Source: Chitinophaga filiformis
GTDB taxonomy: Bacteria; Bacteroidota; Bacteroidia; Chitinophagales; Chitinophagaceae
Reading direction: 5' to 3'
NCBI RefSeq assembly: GCF_021646545.1
Contig: NZ_JAKIRP010000001.1
Span: forward strand, 1,240,001-1,304,000
DNA length: 64,000 nucleotides
In this document: piece by piece, positions 32,206 through 40,295 of the stretch
Layout: each line of letters starts with the position of its first letter
Position numbering within the stretch: the first letter of the stretch is position 1
Made by a program: the position numbers and the translations under genes
Notes under the pieces: generated by a model
The model's database searches: none
What the model saw: only the letters and a program-made list of their open reading frames with translations
What the model was told of the DNA's origin: nothing

Positions 32206-33333
32206 TCAGCGCGTCACATTCCGCAGGAACCTCTCCACCGCATAAGTAGACAACTGTCCTCCCGGGCCTTTCAGGTTGTAATCAAATCCATGTGTGGCCC
32301 AGGGGAGGGACAGGAAGAAATGTTTAACACCATTGACCTTCAATTTTTTATTAAGCCGGATACTGTGCTCATAAGCCACCAGTACGTCGTTCTCTCCATG
32401 TATAATGAGCGTAGGCACCGCATGTCTGTCCGCAAACTCTATTGGCGAACTGGCGGCATAATTGGCAGGAACGGCGTTATAAGTCCCTCCCAGGTAGTTC
32501 TCTAAAACTTTACGCGAATCCATCACCCAGGGATTGGCTGGTAATGAATATCCCCACACCATATCCGCCGGGCCATAGAAATCAATGACGCCTTTCAGGC
32601 CTGGTACTTTTTGCCGGTATGCCGCCAGTAGTGCGATCTGTGCTCCGGCGGAACGGCCCAGCAGCACAAAGTTGCTGGTGTCTATCTGAAGGGCTGTCGC
32701 ATGTTCGCGGAGGTAATCCAAGGCTGCGTATACGTCCTCTATAGGTGTCGGACAACGATAAGCAGGGGCCAGCCGGTAGTTAACAGACGCTACATGGTAG
32801 CCCGCATGTGCCATGTAATTATTCAGTTCGGGTAATTGTTTGCTATCGCCACTGCTCCAGGAGCCTCCATGTATAACGATCACACAGGGACGCAGGCCCG
32901 CCTGTTGCGCAGGATAAAAATCCAGTGTGGAAGAAGGCAGATCGTCCTTGCGATAAGGGAGCGTTTTCGACGCAACCGGCTGCTGCGGATAGTCTGTCAG
33001 CATGGTCAGAAAACTAAACGGCGGTGTACCGCTGTCATGATCATTTTCCCCCAGGGCTTTATCCATTGCCACAGGCAGGTCTTTTGCAATTATATAAGCC
33101 CTGAAAATCGGGGAAAGGAGTATCAAAAGGGTGATGATTCCCAGCATGGTACCTGCCAGCTGGTATTTGGCGGTAAGAAATCCCGCCACCAGCAACACAA
33201 AGGTGATTGTGATAAATACCCATGCAAATTCGGCCACACCAATTGCCAGCAACCATAAGTGATAGGTAGGCGCTCTAAAGACGGCTAAAAGGGATACCAG
33301 GAAAGTGATAAAAATTAACGTCAAACGGATCAT
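32206..33333 (-). CDS. Membrane-anchored alpha/beta hydrolase (esterase/lipase type)
   Basis: 375 residues from the ATG at 33333; upstream in-frame starts give an extension without features. Three hydrophobic helices occupy residues 1-80 ('LTLIFITFLVSLLAVF', 'AWVFITITFVLLVAGFL', 'LGIITLLILLSPIF'). The rest is an HSL/esterase-like alpha/beta hydrolase: oxyanion hole 'VIHGGSWSSGD', nucleophile in 'LLGRSAGAQIALL', acid in 'IHGENDVLVAYE', base in 'WATHGFDYN'. The catalytic domain probably faces the periplasm. The substrate is unknown. An HxlR-type regulator is divergently encoded 204 bp away and may control it. Confidence 0.88.
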   Translation of the reverse strand: MIRLTLIFITFLVSLLAVFRAPTYHLWLLAIGVAEFAWVFITITFVLLVAGFLTAKYQLAGTMLGIITLLILLSPIFRAYIIAKDLPVAMDKALGENDHDSGTPPFSFLTMLTDYPQQPVASKTLPYRKDDLPSSTLDFYPAQQAGLRPCVIVIHGGSWSSGDSKQLPELNNYMAHAGYHVASVNYRLAPAYRCPTPIEDVYAALDYLREHATALQIDTSNFVLLGRSAGAQIALLAAYRQKVPGLKGVIDFYGPADMVWGYSLPANPWVMDSRKVLENYLGGTYNAVPANYAASSPIEFADRHAVPTLIIHGENDVLVAYEHSIRLNKKLKVNGVKHFFLSLPWATHGFDYNLKGPGGQLSTYAVERFLRNVTR

Positions 33334-33537
33334 ATTCAATTTTTGCTGCACAGATAATGCCTGCCTGCTATTCCTTCCGGAACAAGGGCCTAAGGGCCGC
33401 TTTATTGTCAGGGTATGCTGTTTTGGGTAAAGATACGAATGAAGCGTCTTCAGGCCGTCTGCCATCCATCCAAAACCGCTTTGACTTCTAAGACAATCGC
33501 AGTAAATTGAGGGAATCGTATCAAAAATTGTGTGTAT

Positions 33538-33906
33538 ATGGCTGAAAGAAAAACGAATTCATCAAACTTCCAGAACCAGTCTTACCTGGAAAGTAAATGT
33601 CCGCTGAATGAGCTACTGTTTACAATGAGCCGTCGGTGGACTACAGACGTCCTCTTTTGCATAGAGGAAGGTAATAACCGTTTTTCCGGTATCCGTGAAG
33701 AGCTGGCCTACATTACCGATCATATTTTATCAGACAGGCTGAAAACCCTGGAGAAAAGCGGATTAATTACCCGTCATCAGTTCCCGGGAATGCCCCCCAA
33801 AGTGACCTACGCACTGACCGAACATGGTGTTGAACTGTGTAATCTGTTGAGTAAACTATGCGATTTTTCACATCTGATTTATGAAGACAAGGCCGTGTCT
33901 GCCTGA
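33538..33906 (+). CDS. HxlR family transcriptional regulator
   Basis: 122 residues from the ATG at 33538 (a GTG two codons upstream is also in frame). The HxlR winged helix is clear: 'KCPLNELLFTMSRRWTTDVLFCIEEG', 'RFSGIREELAYITDHILSDRLKTLEKSGLI', 'VTYALTEHGVELCNLL'. The cysteine in 'SKCPL' is at the position used for redox sensing in some family members (as in HypR); three more cysteines occur. It is divergent from the membrane hydrolase and 76 bp upstream of a serine hydrolase gene, either of which could be its target. Confidence 0.9.
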   Translation: MAERKTNSSNFQNQSYLESKCPLNELLFTMSRRWTTDVLFCIEEGNNRFSGIREELAYITDHILSDRLKTLEKSGLITRHQFPGMPPKVTYALTEHGVELCNLLSKLCDFSHLIYEDKAVSA

Positions 33907-33982
33907 GCAGCTGGCATCCACGTTATGAAGAACTACGGATTTAAGTAATCTTTTGTTACTTTAGGCTAACTAAACACCCAAA

Positions 33983-35800
33983 ATGAAAAAAGTTAGCCTG
34001 TATCTAAGCCTCTTGCTGGCCTCCCTGTACGCCAGCGCTCAAACTATTGATAAACAGCAGCAACAACGTTTTGCCGGTATAGACAAGATCGTGGAGAAGG
34101 TATTGCAGGACTGGCATGCCGCCGGTGTGGCCATCGCCGTCGTGGAGAAAGATAAGATCATCTATTCCAAAGGCTTCGGCTACCGGGATTATGAGAAAAA
34201 ACTGCCCGTTACGCCCAATACCGTTTTTGCTATCGGCTCCTGTACCAAAGCCTTTACTTCCGGCCTGCTCGGTGTATTACGGCAGGAGGGGAAGCTGGAC
34301 TTTGAAACCCCGGTACGTCAGTATCTCCCGGAACTGGTATTCAACAATGACGATCTGAATGCGCATGTCACCCTGCGTGATATGATGTGTCATCGTACGG
34401 GCTTGTCCCGCTATGACCTGTCATGGTACCTGTTCGGCCCTTCCTCGCGCGATTCCCTTTTGTACCGCATCCGGTATATGGTGCCGAATGAACAACTACG
34501 GTACAAATGGCAATACAACAATTTCATGTTCATGGCACAAGGTGTTGTGGCTGAAAAGCTGACCGGCAAAAGCTGGGAGGAAAATATCAAAACACGCTTC
34601 TTTGATAGTCTTGGTATGTATCATAGCTCCACTTCCATAGACGGCTTCAAAGTGGAGGATGCCGCGCTGGGATATGATGTCATAAAAGACAGTGTCATTA
34701 AAAAGATGCCGTATAAGAACATCAATGTAATAGGTCCTGCCGGCAGTATCAACAGCTGTGTGAATGACATGGCTAAGTGGGTGATGGCCTGGATCAATGG
34801 CGGTAAATTATCGGGAAAACAGGTATTGCCTGCGGCTTATGTAACTGAAGCTACCAGCGCACAGATGCCCATTGGTGGTGGACGGCCCGGTAAAGAGCTG
34901 CCTGATATATACGGAGGTACTTATGGCCTGGGCTGGAGTATGTCTACCTATCGCGGGCATTACCAGGTGGAACATGGTGGTAATATCGACGGATTTTCCG
35001 CCAGTACCTGCTTTTATCCATCAGACAGTATCGGTATTATCATATTGAGCAATCAGAATGGTTCCCGTGTGCCTTATCTTCTCAGAAATATATTCTCAGA
35101 CAGGTTGCTGGGCGCAAAGTATTTTGCCTGGAATGACACTGCGGTAAAGAAGCTGAATGAAATGAAGGTCAAGCAGAAGGACGTTAAACAGAAAGATACC
35201 GTTGTAGCGAAAGTGAAAGGTGCAGATGTAATCCGTGAAGATCTGAAGGATTATGCCGGTAACTATACCAGCAACGCTTTTGGTAAGTTCGAAGTGATTG
35301 TACAGAACGATTCATTGTTCGCATTGCTGCCAGATAGCAAGGAGTATCTGAAACACGTGTCCTACGATGTTTTTCAGACATATACCGTAGATAAAGAAAC
35401 GGGGATTGATAGTACCCAGGGCGGCACAAAAGTAAAGTTTAACGCAGATATCAATGGTGATATCGCCAGTGCAGAAGCTGATCTTAGCGTAAAAGATCCT
35501 GTGATATTTAACAGGACAGCAAAAGCCCTGCCTCTTAATAAAGCAACATTACAGAAGTACATCGGTATATATTTGTTCGGTGGGATGGAAGCAACTGTTC
35601 ATATCAAAGGAGAAGATCAGTTGATGCTGGATGTACCCGGACAAACAGACTACACATTGGTGCCTGTAGAAAAAGATAAATTCAGCCTGAAAGATCTGAA
35701 AGGTTTTACAGTAGAATTCAGTGTGAATGAGAAAGGAGAGGTGACCGGTCTGACATCCGTTCAGCCTAATGGCAGGTTCAGGGCGGAGAAGAAGAAATAA
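33983..35800 (+). CDS. Secreted serine hydrolase, class C beta-lactamase/PBP4*-like, with DUF3471
   Basis: 605 residues with a signal peptide ('LYLSLLLASLYASAQ'). The catalytic domain (about 25-370) has Ser86-x-x-Lys89 in 'GSCTKAF' and Tyr178-x-Asn180 in 'QYNNFMF', with 'VEHGGNIDGFSAS' as the third motif (HGG replacing KTG). After a linker rich in Lys, a DUF3471-type domain and a second beta domain extend to the C terminus. Periplasmic esterase or D-aminopeptidase-like activity is likely; a true beta-lactamase is possible but less so. It ends in a palindrome shared with the convergent YceI gene. Confidence 0.88.
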   Translation: MKKVSLYLSLLLASLYASAQTIDKQQQQRFAGIDKIVEKVLQDWHAAGVAIAVVEKDKIIYSKGFGYRDYEKKLPVTPNTVFAIGSCTKAFTSGLLGVLRQEGKLDFETPVRQYLPELVFNNDDLNAHVTLRDMMCHRTGLSRYDLSWYLFGPSSRDSLLYRIRYMVPNEQLRYKWQYNNFMFMAQGVVAEKLTGKSWEENIKTRFFDSLGMYHSSTSIDGFKVEDAALGYDVIKDSVIKKMPYKNINVIGPAGSINSCVNDMAKWVMAWINGGKLSGKQVLPAAYVTEATSAQMPIGGGRPGKELPDIYGGTYGLGWSMSTYRGHYQVEHGGNIDGFSASTCFYPSDSIGIIILSNQNGSRVPYLLRNIFSDRLLGAKYFAWNDTAVKKLNEMKVKQKDVKQKDTVVAKVKGADVIREDLKDYAGNYTSNAFGKFEVIVQNDSLFALLPDSKEYLKHVSYDVFQTYTVDKETGIDSTQGGTKVKFNADINGDIASAEADLSVKDPVIFNRTAKALPLNKATLQKYIGIYLFGGMEATVHIKGEDQLMLDVPGQTDYTLVPVEKDKFSLKDLKGFTVEFSVNEKGEVTGLTSVQPNGRFRAEKKK

Positions 35801-35875
35801 TAACAGGAAGTAATTATAAATAACAATGCCGCGGAGATCTTCGCGGCATTGTTATTTATAATTACTTCCTGTTAT
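35800..35875. terminator. 76-bp near-perfect palindrome used as bidirectional terminator
   Basis: Arms 35800-35833 and 35842-35875 pair perfectly over 34 bp with a GAGATCTT centre. The palindrome includes the last base of the + gene's TAA and the whole TAA (35872-35874) of the - gene. The GC-rich CAATGCCGCG / CGCGGCATTG core with AT-rich flanks is the terminator; the outer arms are far longer than needed. Confidence 0.9.
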
Positions 35876-36534
35876 CTCTTCGCTTTCAGCCTGAACTCAA
35901 TATTCACTGCAGAATTGATCAGCTTATCCTGCATAGACTTGTCGGCCCTGTAGGTCATTCCCCAGAGGGTCCGGTCAATATTGAAATTGGCCATGGCTGT
36001 TATCACGCCTTTTTCAAATTTGATGATAGCAGGGAACGAGATGTTTTTAGTGATATTCTTGATGGTCAGATTGCCTTGTATCGTATAATTTGCGTTCTTC
36101 ATTAATACTTCATTCCCTACAGAAGGAGCAAAATCAGACACACTGGTGATTTCGAAGGTAGCTACCGGGAATTTGGTCACGTCAAAAAACAGCGGACCTT
36201 TCAGCTCGTTTTCCAGTTTACGTTTCAGGGTGGTATCTGTTTTAGACAGGTCTATATTTTCGAGGGAATTCATTTTGATAATGATGTTTCCGCCGGTGAT
36301 AGCAGTGTCTTTCACCAAAAGTTTACCTTCCTGTATCTTAAAAAGGCCAACATGTTTACCGGTAGGCTTGGTGCCTATCCACTGAATTTCGCTGTCAACG
36401 GTGTCTACCTGGTATGGGCTTCCTTCGCTCTCTTTTACCGGATGAGCTTCTGTAATGGTTGCTTTATCAGCTTTGGGCGCCTGTTCGCAGGCAGCCACAA
36501 AAATGATCAGCACGATGGAAAGTATATATTTCAT
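35872..36534 (-). CDS. YceI family lipoprotein
   Basis: 220 residues from the ATG at 36534. A lipobox 'VAAC' (Cys about residue 16) is followed by a short acidic linker and the YceI lipocalin-like barrel: 'YQVDTVDSEIQWIGTKPTGKHVGLFKIQEG', 'ATFEITSVSDFAP', 'IQGNLTIKNITKNISFPA', 'FNIDRTLWGMTYRA'. YceI proteins bind isoprenoid or amphiphilic molecules in the periplasm; the ligand here is unknown. It lies 15 bp downstream of paaN on the same strand. Confidence 0.9.
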   Translation of the reverse strand: MKYILSIVLIIFVAACEQAPKADKATITEAHPVKESEGSPYQVDTVDSEIQWIGTKPTGKHVGLFKIQEGKLLVKDTAITGGNIIIKMNSLENIDLSKTDTTLKRKLENELKGPLFFDVTKFPVATFEITSVSDFAPSVGNEVLMKNANYTIQGNLTIKNITKNISFPAIIKFEKGVITAMANFNIDRTLWGMTYRADKSMQDKLINSAVNIEFRLKAKR

Positions 36535-36549
36535 AAACAAATTATTCGG

Positions 36550-38208
36550 TCAGCTACCGGCCACTTCCCGGTTCCCTACCCACACAAATCTTCTTAGTAT
36601 GAATTCCGGGTTGGTGAAGCTCGCATTTCCCGCAGGATTACCTCCTGTCACATGAAAATCAGAGAATGCCGCGTGTTGGTTTACCCAGATGAATCCGGTA
36701 AAGTTAAATGATACTGGTGTAAATACGCTATTCATCTCTTCGGTTATCTTTTCTTTCACTTCCGGGCTGGTTGTATAGGCAGCGCAGGTAATGGCCCCAT
36801 GCTGCTGCGCCATCTGCCGGGCCAGCTGTATAGATTCATTGGTATCCTTCGTTTTTATCAGTAACAAAACCGGGCCAAATAATTCCTGTTCGAAGATGTG
36901 TTTGTCTGCACTGCCTACTTCGAGTATGGCAGGTGTACAGCCACGTGCACGGGTAAACTCTTCGTTTACCAGTGGTTGTCCTTCGAGGATTACTTTCGCA
37001 CCCAGTTTACCGGCATTATGCGCCCTTTCCAGCGTGTTTTCGTTCTGTAAGGCCCCAAGTGTACCTGCGCCCATTTTAGGGTTGTTTACGAGGCTTACAA
37101 CAGCATCTCTGAACTTCTGTACCACTTCCTCAAAGGAAAGTTTCCCTGCGGCGGTGGTAATACCCTGTGCGGGGATGAAAAAGTTCTGCGGGGCGGTACA
37201 CATTTGCCCCGAATAGAGGGACACGGAAAATGCCAGGTTCTGCATTACAGCGTCAATATCTGCCACGCTGTCCAGTATAACAGAGTTGACCCCGGCTTTT
37301 TCTGTGAAAACAGTCTTATTAGGGAGAGATTCCACATAATTTCCGAACTGGCTGCTGCCGGTGTAGTCTATGAGCTGAATGCCCGGATGTTCACACAGCG
37401 TTTTTGTGATGGGTGCTGCGGAAGTATCTGGCGCCAGCTGGCAGAGATTGGGACTAAAGCCCTTTTCCTGCAATACCTGTTGTATAGCGCTTACCACAAT
37501 CGCAATTGGCAGAATGGCTTTGGGATGTGGCTTTACGATCACTGGATTGCCGGTTACCAGGTCAGCATAAATGCCCGGCAGTGAATTCCACACCGGGAAA
37601 GTGGAACACCCGATCACCAGTCCTACGCCCTTGGGAATAGCCCGGAAATGTTTTTTCAGCTGAAGGGAGGTCTTACCCATGGGTTTTTCCCACATCAGGG
37701 AAGCAGGGTAACGGTTACCCTCATGGTAACCCATAGCGATCGCTTCCAGCGCTCTGTCATTGGCATGAGGGCCGGATGCCTGGAAGCTCATCATGAAACT
37801 CTGGCCGGTAGTATGCATGGTGGCATACGCGATATCGAAGAAGCGCTCTTTGATGCTTTCCAGGGTCTCTACCAGGATATCAGCACGTACGTCTACCTGT
37901 GTATTACGCCATTGCGGAGCTGCAGTCATCGCCCTCGTCACCAGTTCATCTGCCGTGAAAAGGGGATAGGTGATGCCCAGGGATTCCTGGGTGAAAGGAG
38001 ACACTTCTTCTCCCGCCCAGGTAGTTTCTCCTGTTTGCAGCAATTGCTTATAAGGCTTCTGCAGCAGTTCTTTATACCGGGCTTCGCCCTGTTCTGCTGC
38101 ATTTTCGCCATAGGCTTTGGGGTGTTCCGGGTACTGAGAATAGAATGCCCGTTCATGATTCGCCTTTACGGCGCTTTCAATTGTGTTTTGGTGCTTGATG
38201 TTAAACAT
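36550..38208 (-). CDS. paaN: PaaN-type aldehyde dehydrogenase (phenylacetic acid degradation protein)
   Basis: 552 residues, the length of PaaN proteins without a hydratase domain. The N terminus 'ESAVKANHERAFYSQYPEHPKAYGE' is characteristic of the family. The aldehyde dehydrogenase core has 'CSTFPVWNSLPGIYADLVTGNPVIVKPHP', a catalytic cysteine in 'YSGQMCTAPQNFFI', and the Glu in 'VFTEKAGVNS'. In the aerobic phenylacetate pathway it oxidises the ring-opened semialdehyde. No other paa genes are in the window, so the pathway must be encoded elsewhere or the role differs. YceI gene follows 15 bp downstream. Confidence 0.88.
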   Translation of the reverse strand: MFNIKHQNTIESAVKANHERAFYSQYPEHPKAYGENAAEQGEARYKELLQKPYKQLLQTGETTWAGEEVSPFTQESLGITYPLFTADELVTRAMTAAPQWRNTQVDVRADILVETLESIKERFFDIAYATMHTTGQSFMMSFQASGPHANDRALEAIAMGYHEGNRYPASLMWEKPMGKTSLQLKKHFRAIPKGVGLVIGCSTFPVWNSLPGIYADLVTGNPVIVKPHPKAILPIAIVVSAIQQVLQEKGFSPNLCQLAPDTSAAPITKTLCEHPGIQLIDYTGSSQFGNYVESLPNKTVFTEKAGVNSVILDSVADIDAVMQNLAFSVSLYSGQMCTAPQNFFIPAQGITTAAGKLSFEEVVQKFRDAVVSLVNNPKMGAGTLGALQNENTLERAHNAGKLGAKVILEGQPLVNEEFTRARGCTPAILEVGSADKHIFEQELFGPVLLLIKTKDTNESIQLARQMAQQHGAITCAAYTTSPEVKEKITEEMNSVFTPVSFNFTGFIWVNQHAAFSDFHVTGGNPAGNASFTNPEFILRRFVWVGNREVAGS

Positions 38209-38247
38209 ATGTGGAATTTGTGGATTGATTACCTGCTATTGGTCCAA

Positions 38248-39327
38248 TCACCTCACCAATGAAAACTTGTTGTCATTGTAGTATTCGTCCGGTCTTAGTC
38301 TCAATGGGTGATTACGTTGATATTGCAGAAAAGTATCATATTCTGCTTTGTGCATGGTGGTCCAGGCTCTGTAGGCCGGCTGATTGGCTACCGGGCCGAA
38401 GATCCACTGATTATAAGCTTCAAACATGCCCTGTTTCAACAGGCTGCGCTGAAAGTCAAACAGTGCGTACGGGAACTTTATGCCGGCAAAGTTGTACCAG
38501 TCCAGGAGGAAACGTGTACGCAGCATAATCAGCGTTTCAGGATCTATGCCTGACATCACCACACTGGCCTGTTTGCCCATAGAGGCTTTATAGGAGTTGA
38601 TGAAGTCTGCGCCTGATTTCTTTTTGCCTTTCTGCTCGTTCACCTCTTCTATGGCCTTCGTCAGCAGGCTGGGATCATTGTACAGAGATTTATAAGCATC
38701 CAGCAGGAGCGTCCTTACTTCTGCAGTGCGTGCCGTATAACTTTCCAGGTTCACAAATATCTCTCCGTAAATGATCACCCACACAGGGTTGTTCATGTAC
38801 GCATAAGCCTTAATAGCGTTGTAGTAGTTACTGGAGAAGTTAGGCGCTTTTTCTATGCCTTTCAGGTAACTGCCCATACCTCCTTCAAATACTTTCAGGA
38901 ACATGAGTAACTGTCCGTTGTCATTATACAGTTCGCCGCTTTCCGGGAATTTACGCAACGCCTTTTCATACAGCTTCTGCGCTGTTTTCCATTCCTGCCT
39001 CGATTGATAAATATTTCCGGCTATCTGGAAAGTCTGTTCGTCGGCTTCTTTCTTGTTCAGTAAGGGCTCTATGATATTCCTGGCCTTGTTCATATCTCCC
39101 TGGAGATAATAGGCAAAACCGAGTTGTTTCTTGAATTCTATGTTGTCCGGCTCCTGTTGTAATGCCTGGTTTAATACAAGAATGGCATTGGAGTAGTCGC
39201 CGTCGCGTATAAATCCTTTAGCTGTCGTATACAATTCCTGCGCATCCTGGGCGGACGCACTTATTACAGATGAAAATAATATGGCTGCAAATAAGCCCAT
39301 TTTCAATAAAGATGCCCTCATATTCAT
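38248..39327 (-). CDS. Secreted tetratricopeptide-repeat protein
   Basis: 359 residues from the ATG at 39327; another ATG lies two codons inside. Signal peptide 'LLKMGLFAAILFSSVISASAQ', then TPR pairs: 'AQELYTTAKGFIRDGDYSNAILVLNQALQQEP', 'FKKQLGFAYYLQGDMNKARNII' and 'WKTAQKLYEKALRKFPESG' in overlapping pieces. The C-terminal 200 residues are alpha-helical without an obvious repeat ('ALFDFQRSLLKQGMFEAYNQW'). Periplasmic or outer-membrane scaffold; function unknown. It lies 39 bp upstream of paaN on the same strand and may be co-transcribed. Confidence 0.85.
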   Translation of the reverse strand: MNMRASLLKMGLFAAILFSSVISASAQDAQELYTTAKGFIRDGDYSNAILVLNQALQQEPDNIEFKKQLGFAYYLQGDMNKARNIIEPLLNKKEADEQTFQIAGNIYQSRQEWKTAQKLYEKALRKFPESGELYNDNGQLLMFLKVFEGGMGSYLKGIEKAPNFSSNYYNAIKAYAYMNNPVWVIIYGEIFVNLESYTARTAEVRTLLLDAYKSLYNDPSLLTKAIEEVNEQKGKKKSGADFINSYKASMGKQASVVMSGIDPETLIMLRTRFLLDWYNFAGIKFPYALFDFQRSLLKQGMFEAYNQWIFGPVANQPAYRAWTTMHKAEYDTFLQYQRNHPLRLRPDEYYNDNKFSLVR

Positions 39328-39478
39328 GCCTGTCAGACGTTTGCTGTAAAAATAAAGAAAAAATGTGCCAAACACGCAGAAGGACTGGGAGAAAGCTTTG
39401 TTTCTTCTCTGCGTCTTCTCTGCTTGTTCTCTCGGGCTGCTCCGGGGCCTTTTACTACCGGATTAACTCAGGTGTTTG

Positions 39479-39533
39479 TTCGATGCTAGTTCGTCGCGTC
39501 TTCGTTGCTAGTTCGAATACTGTTCGAATAGGG
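39479..39533. repeat. Five 11-bp tandem repeats beginning TTCG
   Basis: Units TTCGATGCTAG, TTCGTCGCGTC, TTCGTTGCTAG, TTCGAATACTG and TTCGAATAGGG start at 39479, 39490, 39501, 39512 and 39523, exactly 11 bp apart. TTCG is invariant in all five. Confidence 0.85.
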
Positions 39534-39556
39534 AATTGTGTTAAAATAATATCAGG

Positions 39557-39667
39557 TTCCCGGGGGTGAATCCCGCGCTACAAACACATTCCGGGAGAAA
39601 ACCCGTTATAAACAATTCCCGGGGTTGAAACCCCGCGCTACAAACACTGGGACTCCTGACGGAGTCC
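39557..39667. repeat. REP-like intergenic repeats with terminal hairpin
   Basis: Two close copies (39557-39588 and 39616-39648) read TTCCCGGGG then TGAA, CCCGCGCTACAAACAC; a degenerate third copy lies at 39589-39615. The unit folds as a small GGGGT-TGAA-ACCCC hairpin. A GGACTCC/GGAGTCC hairpin follows at 39650-39667. No gene is present. Confidence 0.75.
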
Positions 39668-39751
39668 TATTATGCTTTGTTGATGACGTTTGTTGTTTCT
39701 CCCTAATTATTCTCTCTCTCGTCTCAACGGCGGAGCGTGCCCTGAAATCTT

Positions 39752-39773
39752 ATATGCAAACCATATGCAACTC
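39752..39773. repeat. Two 11-bp direct repeats (ATATGCAA)
   Basis: ATATGCAAACC at 39752 and ATATGCAACTC at 39763, in direct tandem, with a weaker third unit from 39774. Confidence 0.6.
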
Positions 39774-39843
39774 ATGTGTACGTTGTCTTAGTCCTGAAAG
39801 TTTACCTTTTCCGGGTATTGACTTCGTTTAGATCAGGATATAA

Positions 39844-39927
39844 CAATGCTTCTCCTATGTCCATCTTACGTTGATGCTACGTTCAAAGACGTAAGATGAA
39901 CGTAAGTTGGACATAGGAGAAGCATTG
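39844..39927. repeat. 84-nt hairpin built with 11-bp repeats
   Basis: Arms of about 40 nt pair with four internal mismatches around centre 39885/39886; the outer 20 bp (CAATGCTTCTCCTATGTCCA and its complement) are perfect. The inner arms contain the 11-bp units TCTTACGTTGA / TGCTACGTTCA (39864, 39875) and ACGTAAGATGA / ACGTAAGTTGG (39889, 39900). No coding frame. Confidence 0.88.
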
Positions 39928-39965
39928 CTTGTACCTGGTCAAATAGAAGTTTGATCCCCGGTTCG

Positions 39966-39998
39966 TCTTCGTTACCACTTCGGTACGACTTCGCTACA
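39966..39998. repeat. Three 11-bp tandem repeats (CTTCGnTAC)
   Basis: Units TCTTCGTTACC, ACTTCGGTACG and ACTTCGCTACA start at 39966, 39977 and 39988, exactly 11 bp apart, just before the CTATAG-rich cluster. Confidence 0.8.
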
Positions 39999-39999
39999 A

Positions 40000-40140
40000 C
40001 TATACTGAGGCGCTATACCTATAGGCGCTGTAGTCCTGCGTTACGCCTGCTATTCTATAGCCAGGGCTATAGAATAGTGGCTATAACGCTATAGTAGAGA
40101 GCCTATAAGCTATAGATGGTACTATAGTCGTAGTATAGTG
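40000..40140. repeat. CTATA/CTATAG-rich cluster with a 13-bp hairpin
   Basis: CTATA occurs at 40000, 40013, 40019, 40055, 40067, 40081, 40089, 40103, 40110 and 40122, most often as CTATAG, with a TATAG variant at 40134. A perfect hairpin pairs 40050-40062 (CTATTCTATAGCC) with 40065-40077 across AG. The remaining gap to 40235 shows nothing recognisable. Confidence 0.8.
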
Positions 40141-40235
40141 AAAGCGAATACATACCCGGAGATCCCCCTTGGCAGCTCTTATTAGCAGGTTGGCGGTTTT
40201 ACGCTGATTGGTATTTAAAGCATACTTTAAACAGA

Positions 40236-40275
40236 AACGCCTGCTAGGAAGTACGGATACTTCCCGGCAGGCGTT
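40236..40275 (-). terminator. Rho-independent terminator
   Basis: Stem AACGCCTGC / GCAGGCGTT extended inward by a GGAAGTA/TACTTCC stem; on the minus strand it follows the DUF1015 gene and ends in a TTTCTGTTT stretch. Confidence 0.82.
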
Positions 40276-40295
40276 GTAACGTATGGTAAAGAAAC

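Noticed and set aside
33983..35800. Antibiotic-resistance class C beta-lactamase
   Set aside because: The third motif is HGG, and a DUF3471-type extension is present; the protein fits the broad esterase/D-aminopeptidase group better than true AmpC enzymes.
39557..39648. Possible CRISPR array
   Set aside because: Only two similar units and one degenerate one, contiguous or nearly so, with no unique spacers of constant length and no cas genes nearby.
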